A DNA stretch of 64,000 bases, taken from contig CALUXB010000001.1 of the NCBI GenBank assembly GCA_944324645.1, positions 492,837 through 556,836 of the forward strand, read 5' to 3'. Positions 41,564-51,666 of the stretch are shown here, one piece after another. This DNA is from an uncultured Elusimicrobiales bacterium. Its GTDB lineage: Bacteria; Elusimicrobiota; Elusimicrobia; Elusimicrobiales; Elusimicrobiaceae. Under the pieces are notes generated by a model that ran no database searches, had not been told where the DNA came from, and saw nothing but the letters and a program-made list of their open reading frames with translations. The first letter of the stretch is position 1. Every line of letters begins with the position of its first letter. A program made the position numbers and the translations under genes.

Positions 41564-43446
41564 GCGCCTTTGACGCCTTGCCCTCCGCTTTGCAGGCGGC
41601 CCTTTCGCGCCTGCATATCAGCACGCCTACGCCGGTGCAGCAGGCCGCTCTGCCGCCTGCCTTAAAAGGGCGCGACGTGCTGGCCACTTCGCAGACGGGT
41701 ACCGGAAAAACCTTTGCGTTTTTGCTTCCACTTTTGGTGCGTTTGCAGCAAAGCCCGGACACTACGGCGCTGATTCTTTCGCCCACGCGGGAGCTGGCCC
41801 AGCAGACGCAAGACGCTTTGCATTCCCTTTTAACTACCCCCGAAGAAATGCCCTCTGCGCTCATTATCGGGGGGGACAATATCCATAAACAATATGCGGA
41901 TTTGCGCCGCAAGCCCCGCATTATCATCGGCACGCCGGGGCGCGTGATAGACCATATCGGGCGCAAGAGCCTGACGCTTAAAAACACCGCTTTTTTGGTG
42001 CTGGACGAGGCCGACCGTATGCTGGATATGGGCTTTATCCCCGACGTGCGCAAAATTTGCTCCGCCGTGCCCGGTGCGCGCCAAACCTTTTTGTTTTCCG
42101 CCACATTGCCTAAAGAAATAGAAGAACTTTCAGACGGATTTTTGCAAAACCCGGTGCGGGTGCAAATCGGCTCTGTTACGCGCCCGGTGGATTTGGTGCT
42201 GCAGCAGTTTGTCCGTCTGACTACGCGCGAAAAACTGCCCCAGCTGGTGCACGAGCTGCAAACGCGCAAAGGCTTGGTGCTGGTGTTTGTCAAAAGCCGC
42301 CACGGGGCGGAGCGGCTGGCTAAACAGCTCAAACTCTACGGCTGCAAAGTAGCGGCCCTGCATGGGGATTTGCGCCAGAGCCGCCGCCGGCAGGTGATGG
42401 AGCAGTTCCGCCTAGGCGATGTGCCGGCGCTGGTGGCTACCGATGTAGCCGCGCGCGGAATAGATGTGGACGGGATTTCCTGCGTGATTAATTACGATTT
42501 GCCCCAATGCCCCGAAGATTACATACACCGCATAGGCCGCACAGGCCGCGCCGGCAGCGTGGGAACGGCGTTGTCTTTTGTGACGGAAGATAAAGACAAG
42601 TGGGCCGCCATTTGCCGCGTTTGCCACTTGGGTAAATTGACCGAGCTTACCAAAACCAGCCAGGTGTTGCCCGCGCCTAAATTTGTGCCGGGCGCCCCGG
42701 TTAAAAAGAAAAGCGCGGGCCGCGCTCAGCCGGAGTCTGACAGCCAGCGGGCGCGCGCGGGTGCGTCGGGCCGAACGCCTGCAAAAGACGAGGCGGCTGA
42801 AAGTTTGCGCCGCGGGACAGAAGAAAAAGAAAGTGTTTCTTTTTTAAGAGGCGGAGGTATTTTGTTTGATGAGGGAAGTACCGGGCGCGCCAGCCGCGCA
42901 GGCCATTTGGACCAAGCCGGCGCAGATGATTCTGCTCAAGTCGGGGCGGAAAGAAAGGCTATTTTGCCGTTGCGCCGTCGGGCTGCCCAGGCGGGAAATA
43001 CGCAACAGGCGGGCGCTGCCGCTGCGCTGCCGGGGCTAAGGAAGAAAAAAGAAAAATCTGCCGCGTCTGCCCAGGCTGTTGCTTCTACTAAAAGACAGGG
43101 TACTGCCCCAGCCGTTGTTTCTTCCAAGAGACCGGGTCCTGCTTCGGCCAAAGCTCAGGGCGGAGTAGTTACTTTCCGCAAGGCTTCCCGCGCCGCTGAA
43201 GTGCTGACGCAGGAAGAACAAGACAATTCTTTTTGGGCGCAGAGCGGTTTTGCCGTACTGCGCGTGGGTTCTAAAAAACAAGCCGCCAAAAAGCGTGCAT
43301 CTGAGCAACAACCAGGGCGCAGCCCCTTTACTTCCGCCCAAGCTACCCATTTCGCCGCCAGGCGTCTGCGCGGCTTTGCAGGCGGCAAAAGGGCGGGGAA
43401 AACCTTTTGCTCTAGAAACCGCCGGCGAAAAGGAAAGAAAAAATAG
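41560..43446 (+). CDS. DEAD-box RNA helicase (RhlE-like) with long basic C-terminal tail
   Basis: A 628-residue helicase. Core motifs: Q motif region (PTPVQQAALP), I A-T-S-Q-T-G-T-G-K-T, Ia PTRELAQQ, II LDEADRMLDMGF, III FSATLP, and VI HRIGRTGRAG. After residue about 375 comes a 250-residue low-complexity tail rich in Ala, Arg, Lys, Gln and Ser, probably an RNA-binding region. The fold and order match RhlE-type helicases that remodel RNA or ribosome precursors. ATG 41560 overlaps the ABC-F stop (ATGA) and has a GAGGGAG site. The tail is longer than in typical RhlE. Confidence 0.93.
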   Translation: MSAFDALPSALQAALSRLHISTPTPVQQAALPPALKGRDVLATSQTGTGKTFAFLLPLLVRLQQSPDTTALILSPTRELAQQTQDALHSLLTTPEEMPSALIIGGDNIHKQYADLRRKPRIIIGTPGRVIDHIGRKSLTLKNTAFLVLDEADRMLDMGFIPDVRKICSAVPGARQTFLFSATLPKEIEELSDGFLQNPVRVQIGSVTRPVDLVLQQFVRLTTREKLPQLVHELQTRKGLVLVFVKSRHGAERLAKQLKLYGCKVAALHGDLRQSRRRQVMEQFRLGDVPALVATDVAARGIDVDGISCVINYDLPQCPEDYIHRIGRTGRAGSVGTALSFVTEDKDKWAAICRVCHLGKLTELTKTSQVLPAPKFVPGAPVKKKSAGRAQPESDSQRARAGASGRTPAKDEAAESLRRGTEEKESVSFLRGGGILFDEGSTGRASRAGHLDQAGADDSAQVGAERKAILPLRRRAAQAGNTQQAGAAAALPGLRKKKEKSAASAQAVASTKRQGTAPAVVSSKRPGPASAKAQGGVVTFRKASRAAEVLTQEEQDNSFWAQSGFAVLRVGSKKQAAKKRASEQQPGRSPFTSAQATHFAARRLRGFAGGKRAGKTFCSRNRRRKGKKK

Positions 43447-43461
43447 CTTCTTTTTTACTAC

Positions 43462-43489
43462 AAAAACCCGCTTTTACGGCGGGTTTTTT
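43462..43489 (+). terminator. Intrinsic terminator of the ABC-F/helicase operon
   Basis: AAAAACCCGC/GCGGGTTTTTT around a 7-nt loop, 16 bp after the helicase stop. Confidence 0.9.
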
Positions 43490-43604
43490 ATCATAATATC
43501 GGCAATCCGTCCCAGAGAGGAAGGAAAAACTCGTTTTACAGGAAAGGAGTTTTCAGATATGGGCTGTGTTGGCAGGCCAAACAAAGCGGATTTCAAAATA
43601 ACAG

Positions 43605-43632
43605 AAACCCCGGGCATAAGCCCGGGGAGTTT
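43605..43632 (-). terminator. Possible terminator of the pilin gene
   Basis: CCCCGGGC-ATAA-GCCCGGGG is a strong 8-bp stem downstream of the - strand pilin gene, but the T-run is short (TTTCTGTT). Confidence 0.55.
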
Positions 43633-43665
43633 CAGATGCGTACGCTATAACGGAGCAGAGCTTTA

Positions 43666-44118
43666 TTATTTGCAGCCGTTTGTTATGCCTTCTCCTGCAT
43701 TTTTGCACAACCAAACGCCGTCTTTGTCGGCTCCGTCAGCACAGCAATAAATAACTTGGCTTACTCCAGTGGAAGAAACGACGGGGAACATCATCTGCAT
43801 TTTATAGCTGCTTATGTTATTAGTTACCGTTAGCCGGTCTGTGCCCAGCGTATAAGTAAAATTGCCGTCCACAAAAGAACTCCCCGTAGTGTTTGCGCCG
43901 GGGAAGCCGACGTCAATTTGGTTGAACTGAGTCGGGGCGGATCCGTTTACGGATTTGTAACGGAGAGCAGAATCATAAATGGTCTTTCCGTTGGTTAACC
44001 CTTCTATCATTTCGGCCCGGCGCACGCTGCGGCCGTATTGTGGAATAGCATATGCGGAAATGATACCAATAATAAGCACCACCACCAATAGCTCTACCAA
44101 AGTGAAACCTTTTTTCAT
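43666..44118 (-). CDS. Type IV pilin
   Basis: A 150-residue pilin: MKKG leader, [20 protein letters not shown] with Glu5, and a globular domain with a C-C-A-D-G motif and two further Cys near the C terminus. AAGGAG lies nine bases before the ATG, so it is of the ribosome-site type, like the pilins at 25.6 and 26.3 kb. It is a single gene between an RNA-helicase operon and a porin-like gene. No partner gene for assembly is nearby. Confidence 0.85.
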   Translation of the reverse strand: MKKGFTLVELLVVVLIIGIISAYAIPQYGRSVRRAEMIEGLTNGKTIYDSALRYKSVNGSAPTQFNQIDVGFPGANTTGSSFVDGNFTYTLGTDRLTVTNNISSYKMQMMFPVVSSTGVSQVIYCCADGADKDGVWLCKNAGEGITNGCK

Positions 44119-44185
44119 TTCTTGCTCCTTAATATATGTATATATAAAGTATAGTGATTTCGGTTTTTTGTTTCAAGCGCGGCGT

Positions 44186-44218
44186 AAAAAAAGCCCGTTG
44201 TTAGGCGGGCGCTTTTTA
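44186..44218. terminator. Possible imperfect terminator upstream of the outer-membrane barrel gene
   Basis: An A-run, GCCCG/CGGGC stem and T-run lie in the 230-bp region before the barrel gene. A bulge makes the stem imperfect. It could end leftward or rightward transcription. Confidence 0.4.
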
Positions 44219-44348
44219 AAGGAGTAATAGAATATCACTCTTTGAATATTTTTGTCAAGCCCCAATTTAAATAAAGCTTGCAATACTTTTTTCAATTAGT
44301 TAAAGTAAGGGGGTAGGGTAGTTTAAATTACTAAGGAGGATGTACTGC

Positions 44349-45530
44349 ATGAAGAAACTACTGGGCTTACTGCTGGTCATAACTATGGCCTGGCCTGTAA
44401 GCGCTAACGTATTGAATAATGTGGAACTAAAAGGCGAGATCCAGACCATCGCTTCCGATGCGTTGCATGATACCGCCGCTGGTCTGTACGGTTCCGGTAC
44501 GAACTACCGCGTGTTGGCGGGTCTGTCTGCCGAATTGGTGGAAGACGTAACCGCCAATGTGCTGTTCCAATATAACAGCGCGTGGGACGGCGCCACGGCC
44601 GGCAGCAATCTGGACCACTATTGGAACCAGGTGAACTTGGTGGAAGCCAATGTAGTGCTTTCTAATCTGTTTGACCGCTTTGAAGTAACAGTCGGCCGTC
44701 AGTTCTACGGAGATGAAGACAGTGCGGTAATGTATTTTGGTCCCGATCACTATATCTTCAATATGAATGCGGCTCCGTCTTTGGACGCGGCCAAACTGGT
44801 CTACAGCGATGACTTTAAAGCCATCACCTTGTTGGCCGGTAGAGTAGAAGCCAATGCGGGTTTTGGTAATGAATATTTTGATTTGTATGGTGCTGACATC
44901 CGCTTGAATCTGACGGATGCGCTGAACCTGCAAGTCTATGGTTATGACTTCGTTGCCAATGCCGACACCATTGCGTTGGGTGAAGAAGATCATAATGGTT
45001 TCTATGGTGCCAAATTGGGCTATGCGGCTGAACTGGGCGCCTTGAGCGTGGAATATGCCCGCGCCCATGGCGGTAACCGCTTAATCAAAGAAAGCCACGA
45101 CAACCCGTATATGGTGAAAGTGGACGGCTCTTTGAATATGGAAGCCATCACTCCGCGCGCCACCTTCATGTACGCCAAAGGCGAAGTGTCTCCGTTTGGC
45201 AACTATCGCCCGGGCTTGTTGGTTGGTCATGTCCGCAATATTTATCAATATTCTGTGGATTGGGACAACAACGGCTTAAGACTCTTCAACGTCGGTGTGG
45301 ATTACACCACCGGCAAATGGGTGTTCTCCTTGGACGGCTATTCCTTCCAGGATCGCACCGCCAGCGAATCGGCTACCTTGGAAGCTGACCTCAACGTCAA
45401 ATACAACCACAATGACTATGTGCAGTTGTTTGCCGGTATTGGCTATGGCAAATACGGCGGCAATGCAAAAGAAGCGTTGGGCGTTTCGGACAACACCATT
45501 GGTCAGTTGGGTATGCTCGTGAAGTTCTAA
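44349..45530 (+). CDS. Outer-membrane beta-barrel (porin-like) protein
   Basis: A 393-residue exported protein. The signal peptide is MKKLLGLLLVITMAWPVSA. The mature part consists of alternating amphipathic strands (for example YRVLAGLSAELVEDVTANVL and YVQLFAGIGYGKY) and ends in Phe (GQLGMLVKF), the usual C-terminal barrel signal. It looks like a 16- to 18-strand general porin or an alginate-export-like channel, but I cannot name a substrate. ATG 44349 has AGGAGG nine bases upstream, the best ribosome site in the window, and codon use is strongly biased, so it is probably a major outer-membrane protein. Confidence 0.82.
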   Translation: MKKLLGLLLVITMAWPVSANVLNNVELKGEIQTIASDALHDTAAGLYGSGTNYRVLAGLSAELVEDVTANVLFQYNSAWDGATAGSNLDHYWNQVNLVEANVVLSNLFDRFEVTVGRQFYGDEDSAVMYFGPDHYIFNMNAAPSLDAAKLVYSDDFKAITLLAGRVEANAGFGNEYFDLYGADIRLNLTDALNLQVYGYDFVANADTIALGEEDHNGFYGAKLGYAAELGALSVEYARAHGGNRLIKESHDNPYMVKVDGSLNMEAITPRATFMYAKGEVSPFGNYRPGLLVGHVRNIYQYSVDWDNNGLRLFNVGVDYTTGKWVFSLDGYSFQDRTASESATLEADLNVKYNHNDYVQLFAGIGYGKYGGNAKEALGVSDNTIGQLGMLVKF

Positions 45531-45546
45531 TCTGTTTTTTACAGAT

Positions 45547-45578
45547 AAAACCCCGCCCCGCAAAGGGCGGGGTTTTTT
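45547..45578 (+). terminator. Strong intrinsic terminator of the barrel gene
   Basis: AAAACCCCGCCC/GGGCGGGGTTTTTT with a 6-nt loop, 16 bp after the stop. Confidence 0.94.
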
Positions 45579-46023
45579 ATTGTGCTTGGCGTCATCGGCT
45601 GGGCATAACCCAAGAGTTGCTGTAGATTTATAATCCTGTCAGCGTAGAATGGTATCCTCAGCGTTTCATATCCCCGTTGAGCCGGGGCGTTTCTTGCCGC
45701 TACAAGGTGCCAGCGCTTTATTTGGAAAAGACAGCTAGTATCTCTCCTATGGGTTTAGTGGCAAAAGGAGAGTTGTCTAAAGCTTGCCCGGTTAGGTGCT
45801 GGCGCTGCTCTTTAGCCGGGGCAAACCCGTCAAGAGAGAACTGTGCAAAGGAACCTCAGTATTTTTGGGGGCTTGTCCTTTAAATGGGGCAGAGCAAGCT
45901 CCTGCGCTCCGTGCAGCGTTTAGCAGTGGGAAGGGAATGAGGGTGAAATCTAGGGTTTCTTTCCATATATAAAATAGATACAATAAAAATAGATTCATTA
46001 CCTTGGGTGAGGGGGACGTGTAT
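45579..46023. other. Non-coding region before the macroglobulin gene
   Basis: About 445 bp without a convincing gene. TATAAT occurs at 45629-45634 with no good -35, and TACAAT at about 45978 could be the -10 of the downstream operon. A small hairpin CCCCG/CGGGG lies near 45673. No known structured RNA is recognised. Confidence 0.4.
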
Positions 46024-49000
46024 ATGAAAGGACTAAGACATTGGGGCGCGGCTTTGGGGCTGGCCTTTTTATTTTCTTTTGCGGGCGCGCAGGATTTGCA
46101 AGTGGTATCTGCGGCTCCGAAAGCAGATACGCAGGTCAGCGGCCGTACGGCCATTCAAGTTAATTTTAATCAGCCGGTAACCGCTTTGTCTGAAAATGCC
46201 GCTTTTGCTTCTGGAGAATGCCCCCTGCAAATTATTCCCTTGGTAGAAGGCACCTGCCGCTATTCCGGCACCCAAACTTTGCTTTTTGAGCCCAAAACGG
46301 ACTGGCAACAAGCCACACAATATACGGTCACCCTGCCCGGCAGTTTTAAATCCGCCGTTTCTGATAAAACATTGGGCCAGGATTATCAATGGACCTTTGT
46401 CACCGCCCGCCCCCGCGTACAAAACGTTTCCCCTTATAATAATGAAATGTGGATAGGCCGCCGCCCGCTGATTTATGTCACGCTGAGCCAGCCGGTGGAC
46501 TTTTCGTCGGTGGCTTCTGCGGCGCGTTTGACCTATATGGGCACGAAAATGGACTGGATAGATAAGCTGAAATCTTTTTTTAATTTGTCACCAAGCGAAA
46601 AAGAAAAAGAAGAAATCTCCGTGCCTTTGCAAGTGCGCTCCTTGACGGACGAAGAATATGAAAAAGAATATCCTTATTTGAATCGGGACCAGGTTTTTGT
46701 GCTGGTGCCGCAGGCGGATCTGCCCGCCGGCACACAGGTTACTTTGACGTTAGACCCCCCGTTGCGCGGCAAGCTGGGGCTGCTGGGATTGGCTGAGCCG
46801 TATGTGTCTGTTTTCTATACATATCCTGCTCTGCAGATAGTTGGGGGAAACTATAGCGGCTGCCTGCCTTTTGACGCGTATATTTCCTTTTCTTCTCCGG
46901 TGCGCTTGGCGGATTTATTAAAACACATTCAAGTAACCCCGGCCTCTGCTTTGCGTGAAGTGAGCGAGCAGGAAGCCCAAACGCTGGGCCGCCAAAGAAG
47001 CGGCGAAACCCCCGGAGAAGGGTGGTTTGAAATGCCGCTTTCTTTCTTAAATTTAGAGCCGGGCCAAACCATTACACTAACTGTGGACAAAGATTTAACC
47101 GATATTTACGGCAACCGCTTGGGCTCCTCTCAAACATTCTCTGTTGCCAACGAAGGCTATTGCCCCGCTGCTACCTTTAAAGGCGGCCAAGGCGTGCTGG
47201 AGAGTTATTTGCCTTTGCGTCACCCGATTGATGTGCTGAACGAGAAGGAGTTAGAGGTGGTCGCCGCGCGTTTTAGCAAGGCCGATTTTATTGCTTTTGC
47301 CCAAAAAAGGGTGTCTTATTGTTCCGAGGCGGAAATAGCCGAAGCGAACCTGCAGTTTAAGGGGACCTATCCTTTTGAAATTTCCGAAAATAAAACCCAA
47401 AAAACCTATTTGGATCTGAAGAAATTCAACCCCACCGGGCAGAACAGCATTATTTATTCCCAGGTCCGTGTGCCCAGCAAAAACAGAAAAGACGGCTATT
47501 GCTGGGTGGGCGCTACGGATAATATTACCGACTTGGGCGTCACGCTGAAAACCTCTGCCGAAAATGTTTTGATTTGGGTAACCTCTTTGCAGACCGGGGA
47601 AGCGCAAGGCAATGTAAATGTGGAGCTTAAAGACCAAGAAAACCATACACTCTGGAGCGGCAGTACCGACGCAAACGGTTTGGCAATGGCCCCCGGTTTG
47701 GAAGAGTTGAAACCTGCCCGTGAAAATGAATGGAGCAACCCGGCGGTGTATGTTTTTGTTACCAGCCCCGGCGGGGACGCAGTGCTTGCCAGCACGTGGA
47801 ATGACGGATTGGAGCCGTGGCGTTTTAATATTAATTATAATTATTCCCCGCAAAAAGCGGTGGTCAAAACCGCTTTATTTACCGAACGTGGCATCTACCG
47901 CCCCGGAGAAAAAGTGTATGTGGCCGGTTTAACCCGCCGTATGCAAGCGGGGCAATGGACTTTGCCCTCGGCGGCTAAAGGCACGCTGAAAGTATATAAT
48001 TCCCGCGGAGAGGAAACGCTTAGCCACACCCTCTCTTATGCGGCGGGAAGCGGCAGTTTCTCTTGGCAGTTTGAGCTGCCTTCAGATGCAGTGACGGGCT
48101 CTTGGTATATGACTTTTACCCCCGCTGACGGCCAAGGAGAGAGTTATTATTCCTTCCAGGTGGAGGCGGTCAAACAAGCCGACTTTCATATCAGCCTGCG
48201 CACGCTGGAACCCTTCTATATCAGTGGGCAGACGGCGCAGCTGACGGCTTCGGCCGATTATTTGTTTGGCGCTCCTGTATCCGGCGGTAAAGTGAACTGG
48301 AGCGTGCGCTATATGTTTTCTAATTATTCTCCCAAAGGTTATGAAGAATATACCTTTGTGCCGTATTTTGTGGAGCGGGATTTAAAAGACCATTTGCTCA
48401 CCCAATCTTCGGGCAAGTTGGACGCAGAGGGAAAAATTAATTTCAATGTGCCGCTTCCACAGGTGAGCGTTCCTCAGCAGGTTTATGCCGAAGCCGGTGT
48501 GCAAGCTCCGTCCGGCCAGCAACTTTTTGCCCGTACGGACTTTGTGCTTAATCCGGCGCAATTTGCTTTAGGCGCCAAGACGGAAAACTATAGCGTGGAA
48601 GAGGGCGGCTCCGCCCGCGCCCACATCGTAGCTGTTACCCCGCAGGGGCAGGCTGTGGACGGCGTCAAAGTAAAGGCCAAAATACAAAAGGAAGAATATT
48701 TCAGCATTCGCAAAAATGGCCTGGCGGGCCGCTTGGAATGGGTGAGCCAGCGGCGGGTAAAAGATTTCCCATCCCAAGAATTTACCATTGGAAAAGAAGG
48801 CTATGATTTCTCTTTTAACCCTACCGAGCCGGGCTCTTACCAAGTAACGCTGAGCGCCAAAGACGCGCAGGGCCGTGAGGTGCTGGGCGGTTTTGGCTTT
48901 ATGGTCTATGGCAAAGGGGAGGCTTATTGGAAGCAAACCGATGATGATATCTTGCAATTAGAACAGGATAAGAAAGAATATAATCCCGGCGATACGGCGC

Positions 49001-51666
49001 GCATTTTGGTCAAGAGCCCCTATGAAAGTGCGCTGGCATTGGTTACCGTAGAGCGTGAGGGCGTGCTGGACGCTTGGACGACGGCGGTGTCTTCCGGCGC
49101 CGATTACATAGAAGTGCCGGTTAAATCTTCCTACCTGCCCAATGTATTTGTGGGAGTAACGTTGGTCCGTCCCCGCGCCGCAGAGCCGGAGTATGACCAA
49201 GAAGGGTTGGACTTGGCCAAGCCTCAAGGCAAAACAGGCTATGTCAATTTAACCGTGTCCCAGCAACAGCGGGAAATTTCCACCACCCTTACCCCTAATA
49301 AAAACAGCTATCTGCCTGGGGAGGAGGTAAGCCTGTCTTTGCAAACTTCCGTGCAGGGCAAAGCCGCGCCGGCTTATGTGACGGTGATGGCGGTGGACGA
49401 AGGGGTGCTCTCTTTAACTGGATATAAACGCCCGGATTTAATGGACGTGTTTTACGCGCCGCAGCCGCTCTCTGTCTCTACGGCAGACAACCGCGTGTTC
49501 ATTATCGGTCAGCGTAACTTTGGCGAAAAAGGCGAAAACCGCGGCGGCGGGGGCGGTGTGTCGGATAAACTGGGCGGGGCGGATTTGCGCAGCCGCTTTG
49601 AGTTCACCCCGTATTTTCAAGCTTTTGTCCGTACGGACAGCAAGGGCCGCGGCAAAATAAAATTTACTTTGCCGGATAATTTAACTACATTTCGTGTGAT
49701 GGCGGTGTCTGCCACCGTGCGCGAATTTGGCGGTGCGGAAACGGCGCTCAAAGTGTCCCAACCGCTGATGGTCACGCCCAAAATGCCGCGCTTTGCCCGC
49801 GTGGGGGATTCTTTCCAATGCGGGGCGGTGGTGTATAATTACGAAGATGAAAAAGGCAATATTACCGTTTCTGCCCAGGCGCAGGGCGGGGTGCGTTTGG
49901 AAGGCGGAGAGAAAAAGATACAAGTAGCCAAAGGGGCCGCCCAAGTGGTAACTTGGAACTGCCGGGCCGAACAGCCCGCTACGGCAGAGGTGGCGTTTTT
50001 TGCCCAAGCGGGTCAAAACAGCGACGGGGTAAAAATCACCTTGCCCGTTGTAGAGGTGGAAAAAGAGCAAACGCTTGCCCTGTATTCCGCCACGACGGAA
50101 AGCCAGGAGCAAGTGTTGGAGAAACCGTCTTTGGTAAATGAAAAAGTGCCTGCGGAAGCGGCGGTCAGTCTGGCTTCCACTGCGCTGATTCATTTACGCG
50201 GCGCGATAGGATATTTATTGAATTATCCGTATGACTGCTTAGAACAAAAAATGTCTAAAATCCGCCCCGTCATTGACGGCGCGGATATGATAGAAGATTT
50301 TGGCTTGGGGGATTTGACCCAGTATAAGAAACAAACGCAGGATATTTTAAACCAAATGACCCAATATCAGTCTGACGCCGGCGGCTTTGCTTATTGGCCG
50401 GGCAGTCTGCCCGATCCCTATGTGACCGCCTATGCGCTGGATACAGCTTGGCGGGCGCAACAGGCGGGATATAAAGTAGATACGGCGTCATTAAACCGTG
50501 CGGCGGCGTGGCTGAAAGGTTTGTTTGGTAAGAACCAGCCGCAGGCTTATCCTTATTCCATAACAGAAAATGAAACGGCACGCGCTTATGCGGTGCTGGT
50601 ATTGTCTTTGTACGGGGAAAAGATGGAAGGCCAGTTTAATAATCTCTACGCCAAGCGCAACAGTTTAAGCGCTCCGGCGCAGGCCTATTTGTTGTTGGCG
50701 GCCAAACAATTAAACCAAGGGGCCGATGTCAAACTGCAACTGGCCCAAGACCTTTTAAACCGCACCCAATACGGAGCGCAGACGGTGCACTTTTCGGCGC
50801 AGGGGCAGCAGCCTTGGCTGCATATGGACGATGTCAAAGTAACCGCCCTGTCTTTGGAATCGCTTTTGGTGGTGGGGGATTATTTGCCCCAACCTTATCA
50901 GGCGGTACAGTGGCTGATACAGCAGCTGGGCAAAGAAGGGTATTGGTCCAATACCAGTTCCAACGCCGCGGTGCTGAGCGCATTAAACGCCTATTACCAA
51001 CTCAAAGAGTCAGTTGAGCCCGACTTTACGGCTTCCGTTTCCTTAGACGGCAAAAATGTACTTTCTGCCCTGTTTAAAGGCCGCACGCTTACAACCACCA
51101 ACGGGCAATGGCCTTTTGAACAGGTGTATAAGAAAGCTTCTCAGGCACGCGTGCGCTTTGTCAAAGCCGGCACAGGCACTCTTTATTATACGCTGTGGCA
51201 GCATTATGCGCCGGCGGCATATGCAGAGCCGGTCAACGCCGGTTATGAAGTATCACGCCAAGTGACGGATTTGGAGGGTAACCCCGTTACGGAGTTTAAA
51301 GCCGGCGCGCGCTACAAAGTAACATTGCACGTGCGCGGCACCGCTTCGGGCCAGTTTGTGGTGCTGGAAGATTTTATCCCGGCGGGTTTTGAAATCGTCA
51401 ATACTTCTTTGGCTACGGAAAGCCAGCAACAAGCCGCCTCTTTAAACCAAGATACTTGGGGAGGCTTCACGCGCGATGAAAAGTATGATGACCGCATTTT
51501 GGTTTTTGCCGATTATCTGACGGCGGGCGAGCATAACTATTCCTATTTGGTGCAGGCCGCAACCGCGGGAGATTTTGCCTACCCCAGCCTTTGGGCCAGC
51601 CAAATGTATGAGCCGGCGGTGTTCGGGCGCAATGCTACGTCGCGCATTGTTGTCAAACCGCAATGA
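46024..51666 (+). CDS. Bacterial alpha-2-macroglobulin with thioester motif
   Basis: An 1880-residue secreted protein. The signal peptide (MKGLRHWGAALGLAFLF) ends at G-A-Q and lacks a lipobox, unlike the lipid-anchored E. coli homologue. Several beta-sandwich macroglobulin domains follow, then a bait-like region around residues 1150-1190 containing GGGGGVSDKLGG. The thioester motif C-L-E-Q starts at Cys1405 within YPYDCLEQKM and is followed by an alpha-helical toroid with WPGSLPDPYVTAYALD. Such proteins trap attacking proteases in the periplasm. ATG 46024 has GAGGGGGA upstream. Its stop overlaps pbpC, the conserved partner that repairs peptidoglycan. Confidence 0.94.
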   Translation: MKGLRHWGAALGLAFLFSFAGAQDLQVVSAAPKADTQVSGRTAIQVNFNQPVTALSENAAFASGECPLQIIPLVEGTCRYSGTQTLLFEPKTDWQQATQYTVTLPGSFKSAVSDKTLGQDYQWTFVTARPRVQNVSPYNNEMWIGRRPLIYVTLSQPVDFSSVASAARLTYMGTKMDWIDKLKSFFNLSPSEKEKEEISVPLQVRSLTDEEYEKEYPYLNRDQVFVLVPQADLPAGTQVTLTLDPPLRGKLGLLGLAEPYVSVFYTYPALQIVGGNYSGCLPFDAYISFSSPVRLADLLKHIQVTPASALREVSEQEAQTLGRQRSGETPGEGWFEMPLSFLNLEPGQTITLTVDKDLTDIYGNRLGSSQTFSVANEGYCPAATFKGGQGVLESYLPLRHPIDVLNEKELEVVAARFSKADFIAFAQKRVSYCSEAEIAEANLQFKGTYPFEISENKTQKTYLDLKKFNPTGQNSIIYSQVRVPSKNRKDGYCWVGATDNITDLGVTLKTSAENVLIWVTSLQTGEAQGNVNVELKDQENHTLWSGSTDANGLAMAPGLEELKPARENEWSNPAVYVFVTSPGGDAVLASTWNDGLEPWRFNINYNYSPQKAVVKTALFTERGIYRPGEKVYVAGLTRRMQAGQWTLPSAAKGTLKVYNSRGEETLSHTLSYAAGSGSFSWQFELPSDAVTGSWYMTFTPADGQGESYYSFQVEAVKQADFHISLRTLEPFYISGQTAQLTASADYLFGAPVSGGKVNWSVRYMFSNYSPKGYEEYTFVPYFVERDLKDHLLTQSSGKLDAEGKINFNVPLPQVSVPQQVYAEAGVQAPSGQQLFARTDFVLNPAQFALGAKTENYSVEEGGSARAHIVAVTPQGQAVDGVKVKAKIQKEEYFSIRKNGLAGRLEWVSQRRVKDFPSQEFTIGKEGYDFSFNPTEPGSYQVTLSAKDAQGREVLGGFGFMVYGKGEAYWKQTDDDILQLEQDKKEYNPGDTARILVKSPYESALALVTVEREGVLDAWTTAVSSGADYIEVPVKSSYLPNVFVGVTLVRPRAAEPEYDQEGLDLAKPQGKTGYVNLTVSQQQREISTTLTPNKNSYLPGEEVSLSLQTSVQGKAAPAYVTVMAVDEGVLSLTGYKRPDLMDVFYAPQPLSVSTADNRVFIIGQRNFGEKGENRGGGGGVSDKLGGADLRSRFEFTPYFQAFVRTDSKGRGKIKFTLPDNLTTFRVMAVSATVREFGGAETALKVSQPLMVTPKMPRFARVGDSFQCGAVVYNYEDEKGNITVSAQAQGGVRLEGGEKKIQVAKGAAQVVTWNCRAEQPATAEVAFFAQAGQNSDGVKITLPVVEVEKEQTLALYSATTESQEQVLEKPSLVNEKVPAEAAVSLASTALIHLRGAIGYLLNYPYDCLEQKMSKIRPVIDGADMIEDFGLGDLTQYKKQTQDILNQMTQYQSDAGGFAYWPGSLPDPYVTAYALDTAWRAQQAGYKVDTASLNRAAAWLKGLFGKNQPQAYPYSITENETARAYAVLVLSLYGEKMEGQFNNLYAKRNSLSAPAQAYLLLAAKQLNQGADVKLQLAQDLLNRTQYGAQTVHFSAQGQQPWLHMDDVKVTALSLESLLVVGDYLPQPYQAVQWLIQQLGKEGYWSNTSSNAAVLSALNAYYQLKESVEPDFTASVSLDGKNVLSALFKGRTLTTTNGQWPFEQVYKKASQARVRFVKAGTGTLYYTLWQHYAPAAYAEPVNAGYEVSRQVTDLEGNPVTEFKAGARYKVTLHVRGTASGQFVVLEDFIPAGFEIVNTSLATESQQQAASLNQDTWGGFTRDEKYDDRILVFADYLTAGEHNYSYLVQAATAGDFAYPSLWASQMYEPAVFGRNATSRIVVKPQ

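Noticed and set aside
45677-45883. 68-residue frame before the macroglobulin gene
   Set aside because: No ribosome site and no recognisable protein character.
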